Made by a program: the position numbers and the translations under genes. 64,000 bases of DNA from Faucicola sp902506215 (lineage in GTDB: Bacteria; Pseudomonadota; Gammaproteobacteria; Pseudomonadales; Moraxellaceae): the NCBI GenBank assembly GCA_016888885.1, contig CP069437.1, forward strand, positions 806,001-870,000, written 5' to 3'. Below the pieces are notes generated by a model that was not told the DNA's origin, did no database searches, and worked only from the letters and a program-made list of their open reading frames with translations. Of this stretch, positions 42,168-51,672 are shown in pieces; the stretch's first letter is position 1, and the number at the start of each line of letters is the position of its first letter.

Positions 42168-43785
42168 GATTCACCTCGGCTGTATCATGGGGCAAATTTA
42201 ATGAAGGACTCACATGAACCTTGTGAGTATCTTCGCCGTAGTATTTACCTGTACCTAGACTTGCAGGTCCTTTACGGGCATATTTCACCATCAAGTACAT
42301 TTCAATCATCAGCAGCACCGTATAAAAACCAACAAATCCCGCCAGCGAGGCATACACATTCGCCACGCTAATGTTGGAGGTTGAAAAGTACGTTGGCAAC
42401 ATGCCATAAATCGTCCAAGGTTGACGTCCATACTCAGCAACAAACCAACCAAATTCCGCAGCAAGCCAAGGCGCAGGCAGCATCAATAATGCCCAACGTA
42501 ACAGCCAAGGTTTTTGGATAAAGTTGCCTTTGACACTTGACCAAAGACTAATCGTAAACAATGCCAACAATAAAAAGCCCAAACCTACCATGGCACGAAA
42601 TGACCAGAACATCGGAATAATAGGTGGAATAGTGGCATCGGTGGCTTGTTTAATCATTGCCGGCGTGGCTTTGCTGACATCAGGCGAATAGCGTTTGAGC
42701 AATAACCCAAAGCCCAAGTCTTTTTTTACCTTTTCAAATTCAGCCACTGTGACAGGATTTGGGGTTGAACCTGGGGGCGCACTGCGTAATTGATCCAGTA
42801 GCACCACCGCTTTTTGACCATTGATGATGCGTTTTTCATTGATGATTTTGATGTCATGGATGCCCAAAATCGGGGTATCTAGCGAGCGCGTCCCAATCAA
42901 GCCCATCACATACGGAATTTGTACTGCCCAGTTGTTTTTTTGCTCGGCTTGGTTGATATCGGCAATCAAATTAAAACTGGCAGGCGCAGGCTCGGTTTCC
43001 CACATCGCCTCTATCGCTGCCATTTTGGTTTGCTGTGCCAAGCCGATGGAGTAACCCGACTCATCACCCAGTACGATGGTACTACAAATCGACGCAAAAC
43101 CAAATGCCGCCGCGACTTGAAAGCTGCGTTTGGCAAATTCGACATCGCGTTTTTTGAGCAGATACCACGCTGAGATGGCAAGCACAAAGGTCGCTCCTAC
43201 CGTATAGCCGGCAGAGACGGTATGCACGAATTTGTTTTGCGCCTCAGGGTTAAATAATACTTCCGCAAAATCGGTCATTTCCATGCGCATGGTTTGGTAA
43301 CTAAACTCTGCGCCAACTGGATTCTGCATCCACCCATTGGCGATCAAAATCCACAATGCGGATAGATTGGTACCCAGTGCCATCAACATAGTCACCAGTA
43401 AATGCTGTCCGCGCGACAGTCTATCCCAACCAAAGAAAAACAGTCCGACCATGGTCGATTCTAAAAAAAACGCCATCAAGCCTTCAATGGCAAGCGGCGC
43501 CCCAAAAACATCACCGACATATTGTGAGTAGTACGCCCAGTTGGTACCAAACTGGAATTCCATGGTAATGCCGGTGGTGACACCCAAGGCAAAGTTGATG
43601 CCAAACAGTTTGCCCCAAAAACGCGTCATGTCTTTCCATACTTCTTTGCCTGTCATCACGTACATCGATTCCATGATGACCAGCAGCCACACCATGCCCA
43701 GTGTGAGTGGTACAAATAAAAAATGATATAACGCCGTGACTGCAAACTGCAGACGGGATATATCGACGAGGTGTTCTGTTATCAT
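42157..43785 (-). CDS. cydA: Cytochrome bd ubiquinol oxidase subunit I
   Basis: A 542-residue subunit binding haems b558, b595 and d. His in LYHFLFVPLT and His in FVHTVSAGYTVG are haem ligands, and FGWFVAEYGRQPW is the invariant segment after the Q-loop. The quinol loop is of the long (E. coli) type, not the short cyanide-insensitive type. The ATG at 43785 follows AAGGAG; an in-frame start at 43806 would lie upstream of that site. A near-consensus promoter with an overlapping palindrome lies about 85 bases upstream. It is high-affinity and microaerobic in role. Confidence 0.97.
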   Translation of the reverse strand: MITEHLVDISRLQFAVTALYHFLFVPLTLGMVWLLVIMESMYVMTGKEVWKDMTRFWGKLFGINFALGVTTGITMEFQFGTNWAYYSQYVGDVFGAPLAIEGLMAFFLESTMVGLFFFGWDRLSRGQHLLVTMLMALGTNLSALWILIANGWMQNPVGAEFSYQTMRMEMTDFAEVLFNPEAQNKFVHTVSAGYTVGATFVLAISAWYLLKKRDVEFAKRSFQVAAAFGFASICSTIVLGDESGYSIGLAQQTKMAAIEAMWETEPAPASFNLIADINQAEQKNNWAVQIPYVMGLIGTRSLDTPILGIHDIKIINEKRIINGQKAVVLLDQLRSAPPGSTPNPVTVAEFEKVKKDLGFGLLLKRYSPDVSKATPAMIKQATDATIPPIIPMFWSFRAMVGLGFLLLALFTISLWSSVKGNFIQKPWLLRWALLMLPAPWLAAEFGWFVAEYGRQPWTIYGMLPTYFSTSNISVANVYASLAGFVGFYTVLLMIEMYLMVKYARKGPASLGTGKYYGEDTHKVHVSPSLNLPHDTAEVNHVV

Positions 43786-43849
43786 GTTGACTCCTTGGTT
43801 TGACAACCAATTCAGATGTCAATTACCCTCATGCGTGGTTAAAAAAGGG

Positions 43850-43898
43850 TAATGTTTTTATTTACAAACATTATATAAATCTATAAATTATTTGTCAT
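43850..43898 (-). promoter_or_regulatory. cydABX promoter with overlapping palindromic operator
   Basis: On the minus strand: -35 ATGACA (43898-43893), 17-base spacer, -10 TATAAT (43875-43870). TAATGTTT-N8-AAACATTA (43850-43873) is a perfect inverted repeat spanning the -10 and the expected start of transcription, as expected of a repressor site. It does not match FNR/ANR (TTGAT-N4-ATCAA). Confidence 0.65.
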
Positions 43899-44252
43899 GT
43901 GGCATAATGTCGCACCTGACTACAAAATACCATGAGTGGTATGGCGTTGCTGCTACCATCTTCTCATACCCTGTCAAAGATGGTAATCGTTGAATGAGTG
44001 ATAGTTGACTGCGTAATAGTTTATGGGTCTCTTGAAGGTAATCGTTTAAGTGGGGTCGTCATCGCTTTACTTATTTAATTGCCTTTTATATGGCTTGTTA
44101 TATGCCTTTATCAAGGTTTTATCAACCCTTATCGGTGGGCAATGTGTTTATATTTTTTACGCTCATTGCCTTGATGAGCATTACGCCATATCTAACAACC
44201 GCTTGATACGCTATGATATGTCCATTGATTTTATCGTTACTGTTAACCAACC
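43899..44252. other. cydABX / cydDC divergent spacer
   Basis: About 350 bases with no credible gene. A short inverted repeat ACCATGAGTGGT lies near 43930. A half-matching FNR-like box (TTGAT-GAGC-ATTAC) occurs near 44172 and is not convincing. The cydD promoter must be here but is not distinct. Confidence 0.35.
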
Positions 44253-45950
44253 ATGTCTGAAACTTCTGCTGTCAACCAAACCCTTCGTCACTATGCCGCT
44301 ATGGCAAAGCGACCGATTTATATGGCATGGGGACTATCAGTTGTGTCCACGCTGGTATTGATTGTGCAGTCTTGGCTGATTGCGGTCATCTTTGCAGATT
44401 GGTTAACACAAATTACCCATCACCGCCCTGCCACTGACGTATTTTTTGATTATCTGCCGTGGCTACTAGGGTGTCTGTTGCTACGTCCTTTACTGCATTT
44501 TTGCAAAGATCAGTTGGCGTTAGATGCGGGTCTACAAGTAGCCAGCATCCTACGAAAAACGCTAGTTGAAAAACTGGCACAAGTAGGTGCGGCGCGCCAC
44601 CAGTATGGCAGTGATGGCGGGCTTGCCAGTATGGTGATTGAGCAATGTGACGCCTTAACGGGCTATGTCAGCCGTTTTTATCTGCAGCGACTGATTGTGG
44701 TGAGCACGCCTATCATGCTATTAGTCGCCGCTGCGACCCAAAGCTGGATAGCGACGCTGATTTTACTGCTGACCGCACCGCTAGTCCCTGTATTTATGGT
44801 ATTAATTGGTCATGCCACCGCCCGTAAAAGTCGGCAACAATTTGCCGCGATGGCACAGCTGAGCGGGCGATTTTTGGATTGGTTACGTGGCACAGCGACA
44901 CTGCAACGGCTGGATGCTGTCGGGCACGCGAGTCAAGACATCGACGCCTCAGCCGAAGCCTACCGTATGCGCACCATGTCAGTACTCAAAATTGCGTTTT
45001 TAAACACCGCAGCGCTAGAACTGTTAGCCGCGCTGTCGATTGCGCTACTTGCCGTGTATTTGGGTTTTGGTTTAATCGGTATTTTACCTTGGCAAAAAAA
45101 CACGGTGCCTGTGCCTTACCAGTCGGCGCTATTTTTACTGCTGTTGGCACCCGAATTTTATGCCCCGCTACGTCAATTGGGCGCGGATTATCATGTCAAA
45201 GCGCAAGCGGAAGGCGCGATTGCTGAATTATCACCGTTGTTAGCTTTTCAGCCAGCGGAAAACACAAAAGCTAACCATTTTTTGTTAACCGCGCCCCCTG
45301 CCATTGACGCGAATAATATTTGGGTCAATCATCAGCAGCGCATACGGCTCGCGCCGTTAAGTTTTGCTATTGCCGCAGGGGAACGGTTGGCGATTGTCGG
45401 TCAAAGTGGCAGCGGCAAATCAACGCTATTGCAAATTTTTTTGGGTTTTTGCGCCTATCAAGGCGATATTTTTATTGATAACCAAAATTTTAACACCATC
45501 AATTCCACGCAATTTCGCCACCAAATCGCCTATTTATCACAGCAAACCATGCTACTGCCGATGAGTATCGCCGATAATTTGCGCCTGCCAAACCCAACCG
45601 CCAGTGATGACAAACTATGGCAAATTCTTGCGCAAGTGGGGTTAAAACCTTTGATAAAAGCACTGCCAAATCAGCTAGAGACTCAGTTGGGTGAGCGTGG
45701 TAGCGGGTTGTCGGGTGGACAGCAGCGACGACTGGCAATAGCCCAGTTACTGTTGCAAGAGTCGCACCTTTGGCTACTCGATGAACCCACTGAGCATTTA
45801 GATAGTGAGACGGCAGCCGAGATTAATGGGTTATTACAACAAGTGACGAGGGGGAAAACCGTGCTATGGGTGACGCACGATGCCACAAACCTGCCTTGGC
45901 TGGATCGGCAAATAAGCCTTGATATTGCATCTACTTTGGCGAAGGCGTAA
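44253..45950 (+). CDS. cydD: Thiol reductant ABC exporter subunit CydD
   Basis: A 565-residue fused membrane/ATPase half-transporter. Residues ~25-310 carry six helices. The nucleotide domain has Walker A GQSGSGKST, signature LSGGQQRRLAIA and Walker B LLDEPTEHLD. With CydC it exports glutathione and cysteine to the periplasm and is needed for bd oxidase assembly. It is 4 bases ahead of cydC and divergent from cydABX, so one locus encodes the oxidase and its assembly transporter. Confidence 0.93.
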   Translation: MSETSAVNQTLRHYAAMAKRPIYMAWGLSVVSTLVLIVQSWLIAVIFADWLTQITHHRPATDVFFDYLPWLLGCLLLRPLLHFCKDQLALDAGLQVASILRKTLVEKLAQVGAARHQYGSDGGLASMVIEQCDALTGYVSRFYLQRLIVVSTPIMLLVAAATQSWIATLILLLTAPLVPVFMVLIGHATARKSRQQFAAMAQLSGRFLDWLRGTATLQRLDAVGHASQDIDASAEAYRMRTMSVLKIAFLNTAALELLAALSIALLAVYLGFGLIGILPWQKNTVPVPYQSALFLLLLAPEFYAPLRQLGADYHVKAQAEGAIAELSPLLAFQPAENTKANHFLLTAPPAIDANNIWVNHQQRIRLAPLSFAIAAGERLAIVGQSGSGKSTLLQIFLGFCAYQGDIFIDNQNFNTINSTQFRHQIAYLSQQTMLLPMSIADNLRLPNPTASDDKLWQILAQVGLKPLIKALPNQLETQLGERGSGLSGGQQRRLAIAQLLLQESHLWLLDEPTEHLDSETAAEINGLLQQVTRGKTVLWVTHDATNLPWLDRQISLDIASTLAKA

Positions 45951-45954
45951 CGGT

Positions 45955-47712
45955 ATGACAGACTCTAATAGTAAAAATAGGCTTATTAGTCAAAATAGCT
46001 TTGTCAAAACTCACCCGCAAAAAAAAGTAAACAGTCATCAAACCTTTCGTTTAACCCAGCTCTTTAGCACGCAGCTAGATAAATGGCTCATTGCTGCCTT
46101 GTTAGGCATACTGACTGCGTTATCGGTGATTGGGCTATTGATGACGTCAGGGTGGTTTATTTCTGCGGCAGCCATGGCGGGGATGGTGGCGCTGGGCTCA
46201 CACAGTTTTAATTATCTGGTACCGGCAGCGATTATCCGTGTGATGGCGATGGTACGTACCGCAGGACGCTATGGTGAAATGATAGTATCCCACCATGCGG
46301 TGTTTGGTTTGTTGCAGCGGCTGCGAGTGCGTTTTTTTAACCAGTTTGTACGCCTGCCACTGGTAAAGTTGTCAAGTACCCTACAATCTACCCATGCCAT
46401 GCACCGTTTAACCCATGATATTGAGGTACTCAATGAGTTGCCACTGCGCGTGGTATCGCCTTGGCTAGTCGCGACAACCGCAAGCTTACTAGTAGCCACC
46501 TTACTTTATCAGTATGAGGTTAACCCCGTGCTGATTGCCATATTTTTAATCGCGGGTTTGATGCTACCTGCCTTGCTGACATGGCGCAGTATCAAGCACG
46601 CCCGCGCTCATCAGGCATTGGCAGAGTCTAGGCGCGTCAGTTTGCTCAATCCGCTATCGGCGCTTACCCATTTATTGATTTGGCAGCGCTGGCAATCCGA
46701 ATTGACTGCTTTTAACAGCCTCGACACTCAGCATACGCATCAGCAAAAGCGTATCCAGCGCACCCAATCATTAGTCATGCTAATCATGCAGTGGCTGATT
46801 GCAGCGGTTTTGGTCGGCTTGTTAGTGGGTTTTTATCACACGCCCCTTGTCATCAGTGTGCCGATGTTGCTTGCGCTATTCCTCGGTATCATGGGCATGA
46901 CTGACTTGCTAGCACCGTTAGTCACCCATTCGCTAGCCCTTGGCAATAGTTTGGCAGCAAAACACCAACTCAATGAATTACTCAATCCTTCGCTACAACC
47001 TAGCCATCATTTAAACCATGATTTAGCCCCTTTACCCATCGATGTTGCGCGCCTAAATGCGCCACTCACACTCACCATCAATCAGCTAGCTGCCAAAATG
47101 CCGCAAGCGATTGTCGGTTTCAAAGCTTTCAGCTTGACTGCCACCCAAGGCATCCCGGTATTGATTACTGGGCGCTCCGGCGCAGGCAAATCAACACTGT
47201 TACAAGTGCTGGCTCGTGAACTAGCACCGCAACAAGGCAGCATCGAGCTTAATGGGATGGATTGGCTAACGTTACCCAATACGCCCGCGCTCACAGGTTA
47301 TCTGGGGCAGCAGATTGATATTTTTGACCAGACTTTGGCGACAAATCTAAGATTGGGCAACGCTGATGCCAGTGATGAACAGCTTTGGCAAGTGCTGGGT
47401 AAGGTTGGGCTCAAAGACTGGGCGCGCAGTCAGCCGCTACAATTACAGACCCCGCTAGGGGAATACGGGCAAGCCATTTCCGGTGGACAAGCCAGACGCA
47501 TTGCCTTGGCACGGCTATTACTTAGCCCAAAAAGAATCTTGCTGCTTGATGAGCCGTTTGCAGGACTTGATAAAAAAAGCCGTGAAGCACTGTGGCAAAT
47601 GCTGGTACAGCATCAGCAGCAAGGCATTTTAATCATTGTCACCCATCATCTTTGGCAAACCGAGTGTCCAATTAATATCGTGCAATTACCTGAGCCTGAT
47701 GTTTTTATTTAA
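45955..47712 (+). CDS. cydC: Thiol reductant ABC exporter subunit CydC
   Basis: A 585-residue half-transporter, partner of CydD. It has an N-terminal polar lead of ~30 residues, six helices, Walker A GRSGAGKST, signature ISGGQARRIALA and Walker B LLDEPFAGLD. The ATG at 45955 lies 4 bases after the cydD stop; an earlier in-frame start (45919) would overlap cydD. Both nucleotide sites look complete. Confidence 0.93.
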   Translation: MTDSNSKNRLISQNSFVKTHPQKKVNSHQTFRLTQLFSTQLDKWLIAALLGILTALSVIGLLMTSGWFISAAAMAGMVALGSHSFNYLVPAAIIRVMAMVRTAGRYGEMIVSHHAVFGLLQRLRVRFFNQFVRLPLVKLSSTLQSTHAMHRLTHDIEVLNELPLRVVSPWLVATTASLLVATLLYQYEVNPVLIAIFLIAGLMLPALLTWRSIKHARAHQALAESRRVSLLNPLSALTHLLIWQRWQSELTAFNSLDTQHTHQQKRIQRTQSLVMLIMQWLIAAVLVGLLVGFYHTPLVISVPMLLALFLGIMGMTDLLAPLVTHSLALGNSLAAKHQLNELLNPSLQPSHHLNHDLAPLPIDVARLNAPLTLTINQLAAKMPQAIVGFKAFSLTATQGIPVLITGRSGAGKSTLLQVLARELAPQQGSIELNGMDWLTLPNTPALTGYLGQQIDIFDQTLATNLRLGNADASDEQLWQVLGKVGLKDWARSQPLQLQTPLGEYGQAISGGQARRIALARLLLSPKRILLLDEPFAGLDKKSREALWQMLVQHQQQGILIIVTHHLWQTECPINIVQLPEPDVFI

Positions 47713-47935
47713 CCTGTCAGGGGAAGCATTGATTTAACAGGCAAAAAAATTAATAAAAACATTTTTGAACATTGCTGCAGGCGTTTATGCAAAGCAAATT
47801 TTTTTAATCCGATTGCTATAACCTACCTAGCCCGATTCTGCGTTATCGCTAAGTTTCTGCTGTCTTAATTTTTGTATGATAGTATTATCCAATCAAGGGT
47901 TATCAACAACTATATTAACAACCGCAGGAAAACCT

Positions 47936-48790
47936 ATGAACTTAGCAAAATTTAACCCCTCATTTTTAGCCACTGGGCTTAGTGTAGCCTTGCTTAGTGT
48001 TGTTACAGGTGCGACACTCACCGCCTGTGCGAGCACCTCAGCGGCACCACAAGCGCAAAACATGCAAAAACGCCATCCAACCAATGCCAAGAACTTTGAG
48101 CAACGCTTACAAGCCATGCAGGCCAACGCCCAAGCAGCCGCCAATGCCAGCATCAGTGCCTCTCAAGCAGTCGCCTTGGTACAAAAACAAACCGCGAACA
48201 CTCGCATTGTTGGTGTACATTATTATGACAGTAGCAACCGACCCAACCCAAACCCTGCCCGTATCGCCAACAACGCCAATGACAACATTGTCGGCTACCG
48301 GGTTATGACCCTTAATGCGAATGGTCAACCACAACTGTATATCGTCAATGCCTCTAATGGTCAAGTGACCCAAGCAAGCATGCCATCACGACCAGCGCGT
48401 CCGCAACAAACTAATAACCCCAACAACAATCAACCGCCTGCGCCGCCTGCCATCAATATCAGCCTAGAACGCGCTATGCAATTGGCAGCGAACCAAGTGG
48501 GTGGTGAAGCCATTGGCGCCCATTTAGGTGGGGATAAAAGGGGTAAAATGGGTGGTCATGGTCCTCGTGACGGTAAACGCCGCTTTAACAGAGACCCACA
48601 AATGAGCAATACAGGTATGCCGCCTGCACCAAACCCTGCCCAAAATCAACCACCAAGAACCCCAAGCTATCAAATTGAGGTGGTAAAAGGTCAAGAAGTC
48701 TATCATGTCAAAGTTGATGCCCAAACAGGTGCCGTGAGCGATGTCAAATCACTCAACGACTTCAAACGTCGTGCGCCTACTCAGCCATAA
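47936..48790 (+). CDS. PepSY-domain lipoprotein
   Basis: A 284-residue lipoprotein. The signal is about 30 residues with lipobox LTAC. Two PepSY-like modules are visible: ISASQAVALVQKQTANTRIVGVHYY (about residue 75) and ISLERAMQLAANQVGGEAIGAHL with IEVVKGQEVYHVKVDAQTGAV at the end. Pro/Asn/Gln-rich linkers and a Gly/Lys/Arg-rich patch (GGDKRGKMGGHGPRDG) lie between. AGGA precedes the ATG at 47936. It sits just upstream of a two-component system; PepSY proteins are often targets or modulators of such neighbours, so it may be the system's output or sensor partner. Confidence 0.8.
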   Translation: MNLAKFNPSFLATGLSVALLSVVTGATLTACASTSAAPQAQNMQKRHPTNAKNFEQRLQAMQANAQAAANASISASQAVALVQKQTANTRIVGVHYYDSSNRPNPNPARIANNANDNIVGYRVMTLNANGQPQLYIVNASNGQVTQASMPSRPARPQQTNNPNNNQPPAPPAINISLERAMQLAANQVGGEAIGAHLGGDKRGKMGGHGPRDGKRRFNRDPQMSNTGMPPAPNPAQNQPPRTPSYQIEVVKGQEVYHVKVDAQTGAVSDVKSLNDFKRRAPTQP

Positions 48791-48825
48791 TTGAGTGCCA
48801 AATGGCAACTTTGCCTATGAGCAAC

Positions 48826-48853
48826 ACCGTCATTCTTAGAATGGCGGTTTTTT
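48826..48853 (+). terminator. Terminator after the PepSY gene
   Basis: ACCGTCATTC / GAATGGCGGT stem with one wobble, a three-base loop and a T-run. The response regulator therefore has its own promoter in 48854-48901 or depends on read-through. Confidence 0.8.
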
Positions 48854-48901
48854 GTGTTATAGTCTATTTATTGAACAGTATTCGTGTATAAAGGTAACCC
48901 A

Positions 48902-49570
48902 ATGAGAGTATTACTCGTCGAAGATGACGTATTCATTGCCGACAGTCTGATTGATAGTCTAGAAGAAGAAGCCTATGCGGTAGACTGGGCAAAAGATGGG
49001 CGAGAAGCGATTTTGACCCTCAAAGTCGAATCGTATGACGTGATTTTGCTGGATTTGGGCTTGCCAGAAATTGACGGCATGAGCGTGTTAGAGACGCTTC
49101 GCAGTGCCAAAATCGATACGCCTGTACTGGTGCTGACCGCCCGAGACCAAATCAAAGACCGCGTGAAAGGGCTGGATGCTGGGGCAGATGACTATATGAC
49201 TAAGCCGTTTGCGATGAGTGAATTACTCGCTCGTATGCGTGTATTGGTGCGCCGCTCGCAGGGCAATAGCCAAAACACCCTACAAGTTGGCGACTTAACA
49301 CTTGATATCAATGCCAAACGCCTCAAACGTGACGGCATAGAAATCGATATTACCGCCAAAGAATACATGCTGCTCACCACTTTTATGACCGCGCCCGATA
49401 AAGTGTTTTCAAAAAGTGAATTAGAAAACTCTATCTACAATTGGGAAGCTGGGATAGAGAGCAATGCCATTGAATTTTTAATCTATGGACTGCGCAAAAA
49501 AATTGGTCAGAAAAGGATTAAAAACATTCGGGGTTTAGGCTGGTATATCAGCGCCGAAGCCCAAGACTAA
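48902..49570 (+). CDS. OmpR-family response regulator (QseB/PmrA-like)
   Basis: A 222-residue regulator. The receiver domain shows VEDD acidic residues, phospho-acceptor Asp in VILLDLGLPEIDG and Lys in DDYMTKPF. The winged helix (LTLDINAKRLKRDG to VKNIRGLGWYIS-type end) binds DNA. The ATG at 48902 has AAGGTAAC upstream. A histidine kinase gene follows after about 60 bases. The overall pattern is that of QseB/PmrA/TctD-type systems that often respond to metals or envelope changes; the signal here is unknown. Confidence 0.92.
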   Translation: MRVLLVEDDVFIADSLIDSLEEEAYAVDWAKDGREAILTLKVESYDVILLDLGLPEIDGMSVLETLRSAKIDTPVLVLTARDQIKDRVKGLDAGADDYMTKPFAMSELLARMRVLVRRSQGNSQNTLQVGDLTLDINAKRLKRDGIEIDITAKEYMLLTTFMTAPDKVFSKSELENSIYNWEAGIESNAIEFLIYGLRKKIGQKRIKNIRGLGWYISAEAQD

Positions 49571-49632
49571 CAAAAAGCGATAGAAAAAAGGCTCAAAAAT
49601 ATCCAGACAATGACCGCCAAATAGCCGCGAAA

Positions 49633-51534
49633 ATGACCATGACTACCCCTAAAAAAGCCGCCCTGCCGTTGCAAAAATCACTACAAAAACAATTGCTGGT
49701 TTGGATACTTGGCACGTTACTATCGATTGGCATTTTGGTACAGATTGCGGTATTTTGCTATACCTATCAAGAGTTTAACACCTCACAAGAAACCAATCTT
49801 AGCTATCTTGCTGAGCTGGTCAGCTCGCGCTCAACACTGCGGCTCCCTCCCCGTGACCTGAAGCCTAATAGGCGGCTATCAAACCCAGATAATAATTTTG
49901 CACCGCATGACTTACTACCGCCTAGACCGCCTATATCAGCTATGATAGCTTCTGCCCCTAGCAGTAGCACGCTGACCACTGTTTTCTCGCCCAATGATGA
50001 AAGCAACGTACTACAGTATCAAGGCGTTAAAGACGGTGTACAAGTTGATATTTTCCCTGCCCGTTTTGGCAAAATTGACACCAATTTTATTGAGCCAATG
50101 GCTCACCCGCAATTGATTAACACCCCTATCGGTTTTAGTGAGTTAACCCTTGATGGTGAAATCTGGAAAGTCTTTCGTAAAGACACCCCAAGGCGGGTGA
50201 TTTTTGTGCGTCAACCTGTCGAATGGCAGAAAAAAATTGCGTTAAAATCGGCTTGGCAATCCATTATCCCAATTTTACTGACCACTCTGTTGCTGCTTGC
50301 ATTATTGCCTTGGGTATTAAAGCGCGTATTGCGTCCGATTCAGATATTAGCTAAGCAAATGGCAAAACGTCACGGTCAAGATCTCAGCTTGATCGAGCTA
50401 CCCACTGACAGCCAACATCGCTCGATTCTACCCAGCGAGCTCATGCCCTTGGTCATTGAAATCAATGCGTTGTTACAACGGGTTGACACCCATATCCAAA
50501 ACCAAAATCGCTTTATCGCGGATGCCGCGCATGAGCTACGCTCGCCATTGACCGCCATCTCGCTGCAAGTGCAACAACTGCAAAAATACAGTCAAGACGC
50601 GGCGATGTATAGCGACCCTGCAAGGCAAGCCAAATTCAAACAAAACATTCATAAACTCGCTGTCAGAGTGGAACACAATCAACATTTGGTGGAACAGCTA
50701 CTCACCCTTGCCCGTATGGAAGCCAAGCAATCACAGCTGACCGAGCGCACCAACACGCTCACCGATTTAATCGCAGTGCTACGAGAAGCCATCAAACTGC
50801 TATTTCCGATTGCCGATAGCAAAGACCAAACCCTGTCAGTTGACAACCATCTCGCCGCGCTGGGGGGGTCTGCGACGCAGGTCAGTGTAGATGAAACCGC
50901 CTTGTTTATCCTTCTCAAAAATTTACTGCAAAATGCCATTTTATACACCCAAGCCACAGGCAATATCGCGGTTGTCATTGACCAGATGGCTATCGATGAC
51001 TTAACGCAGCCATCAAGCAGCACCGATTCGACCCATGCCACTTATGCCACCCATGCCACCCATGCCACTTATGCCACCCATACCAACTTAACCAACCCAT
51101 TGACCCCGACCCCTGTGTTGGTGAACAACACTGGCAACACACTCAATCACCGCGCAAAACGACTCATCGTCCAAGTTGCCGATACCGGCATTGGCATTGA
51201 TGCAGCGCATTATCAAGACGTCTTTCAACCCTTTTACCGCGTCAATCAAAATGCGTCGAGCGCATCCCTAGCAAAAGGACAAGGACAAGGACAAGGACAA
51301 ACAAGTAGCACACAAACCCATAGCGATACTGCCAAAAAATCTTTTCCTACCAAAGACACAAGCGCCCATTCAGGTTTCACGGGGATTGGCGGTACGGGCT
51401 TGGGTTTATCGATTGTTTATCAAATTTGTCAACAAGCCAATATCGATATTTATCTCAGTCCTACGCAACTGGTTGACAACAGCCCCCAAACCACTGCCAC
51501 TACCCAAGGCTTAACGGTAACTTTGGTGTTTTAG
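49633..51534 (+). CDS. Sensor histidine kinase with repeat-expanded ATPase domain
   Basis: A 633-residue kinase. It has membrane helices near 20-42 and 210-228 flanking a ~165-residue periplasmic sensor that is Pro-rich at its start. The H-box is FIADAAHELRSPLTAISLQ, the N-box NLLQNAILYT, G1 VADTGIGID and G2 GGTGLGLSIVYQI. Two low-complexity inserts lie between or near these boxes: six 9-base repeats (Thr-His/Tyr-Ala) and four 6-base repeats (Gly-Gln). It pairs with the response regulator upstream. The inserts fall in the ATP-lid area and could vary between strains without breaking the frame. Confidence 0.9.
   Translation: MTMTTPKKAALPLQKSLQKQLLVWILGTLLSIGILVQIAVFCYTYQEFNTSQETNLSYLAELVSSRSTLRLPPRDLKPNRRLSNPDNNFAPHDLLPPRPPISAMIASAPSSSTLTTVFSPNDESNVLQYQGVKDGVQVDIFPARFGKIDTNFIEPMAHPQLINTPIGFSELTLDGEIWKVFRKDTPRRVIFVRQPVEWQKKIALKSAWQSIIPILLTTLLLLALLPWVLKRVLRPIQILAKQMAKRHGQDLSLIELPTDSQHRSILPSELMPLVIEINALLQRVDTHIQNQNRFIADAAHELRSPLTAISLQVQQLQKYSQDAAMYSDPARQAKFKQNIHKLAVRVEHNQHLVEQLLTLARMEAKQSQLTERTNTLTDLIAVLREAIKLLFPIADSKDQTLSVDNHLAALGGSATQVSVDETALFILLKNLLQNAILYTQATGNIAVVIDQMAIDDLTQPSSSTDSTHATYATHATHATYATHTNLTNPLTPTPVLVNNTGNTLNHRAKRLIVQVADTGIGIDAAHYQDVFQPFYRVNQNASSASLAKGQGQGQGQTSSTQTHSDTAKKSFPTKDTSAHSGFTGIGGTGLGLSIVYQICQQANIDIYLSPTQLVDNSPQTTATTQGLTVTLVF
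51031..51084 (+). repeat. 9-base coding minisatellite in the kinase gene
   Basis: Six units of ACCCATGCC / ACTTATGCC in tandem, in frame, encoding alternating Thr-His-Ala and Thr-Tyr-Ala. Confidence 0.9.
51275..51300 (+). repeat. 6-base coding repeat in the kinase gene
   Basis: Four perfect AAGGAC units plus AA, encoding Gly-Gln repeats just before the G2 box. Confidence 0.9.
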
Positions 51535-51672
51535 CCTGCCTCAAAAATAACGTACTTTTGTCAAATCATCGCTACTTTTTTTAAATCATTGTTCAATCTA
51601 GTTTTCTCAAACGCATAATTGCGGTATAAAGTACAACAACTATGCTTGGGTAAAACGGAAGTCAACTTTACG

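Noticed and set aside
44168..44181. FNR/ANR-like box ahead of cydD (TTGAT-GAGC-ATTAC)
   Set aside because: Only the left half matches the consensus; the right half has three of five bases, and the position relative to a promoter is unclear.
51031..51084. Short repeats in the kinase gene as a CRISPR array or phase-variation switch
   Set aside because: Nine-base contiguous units without spacers are not CRISPR, and multiples of three cannot shift the frame.
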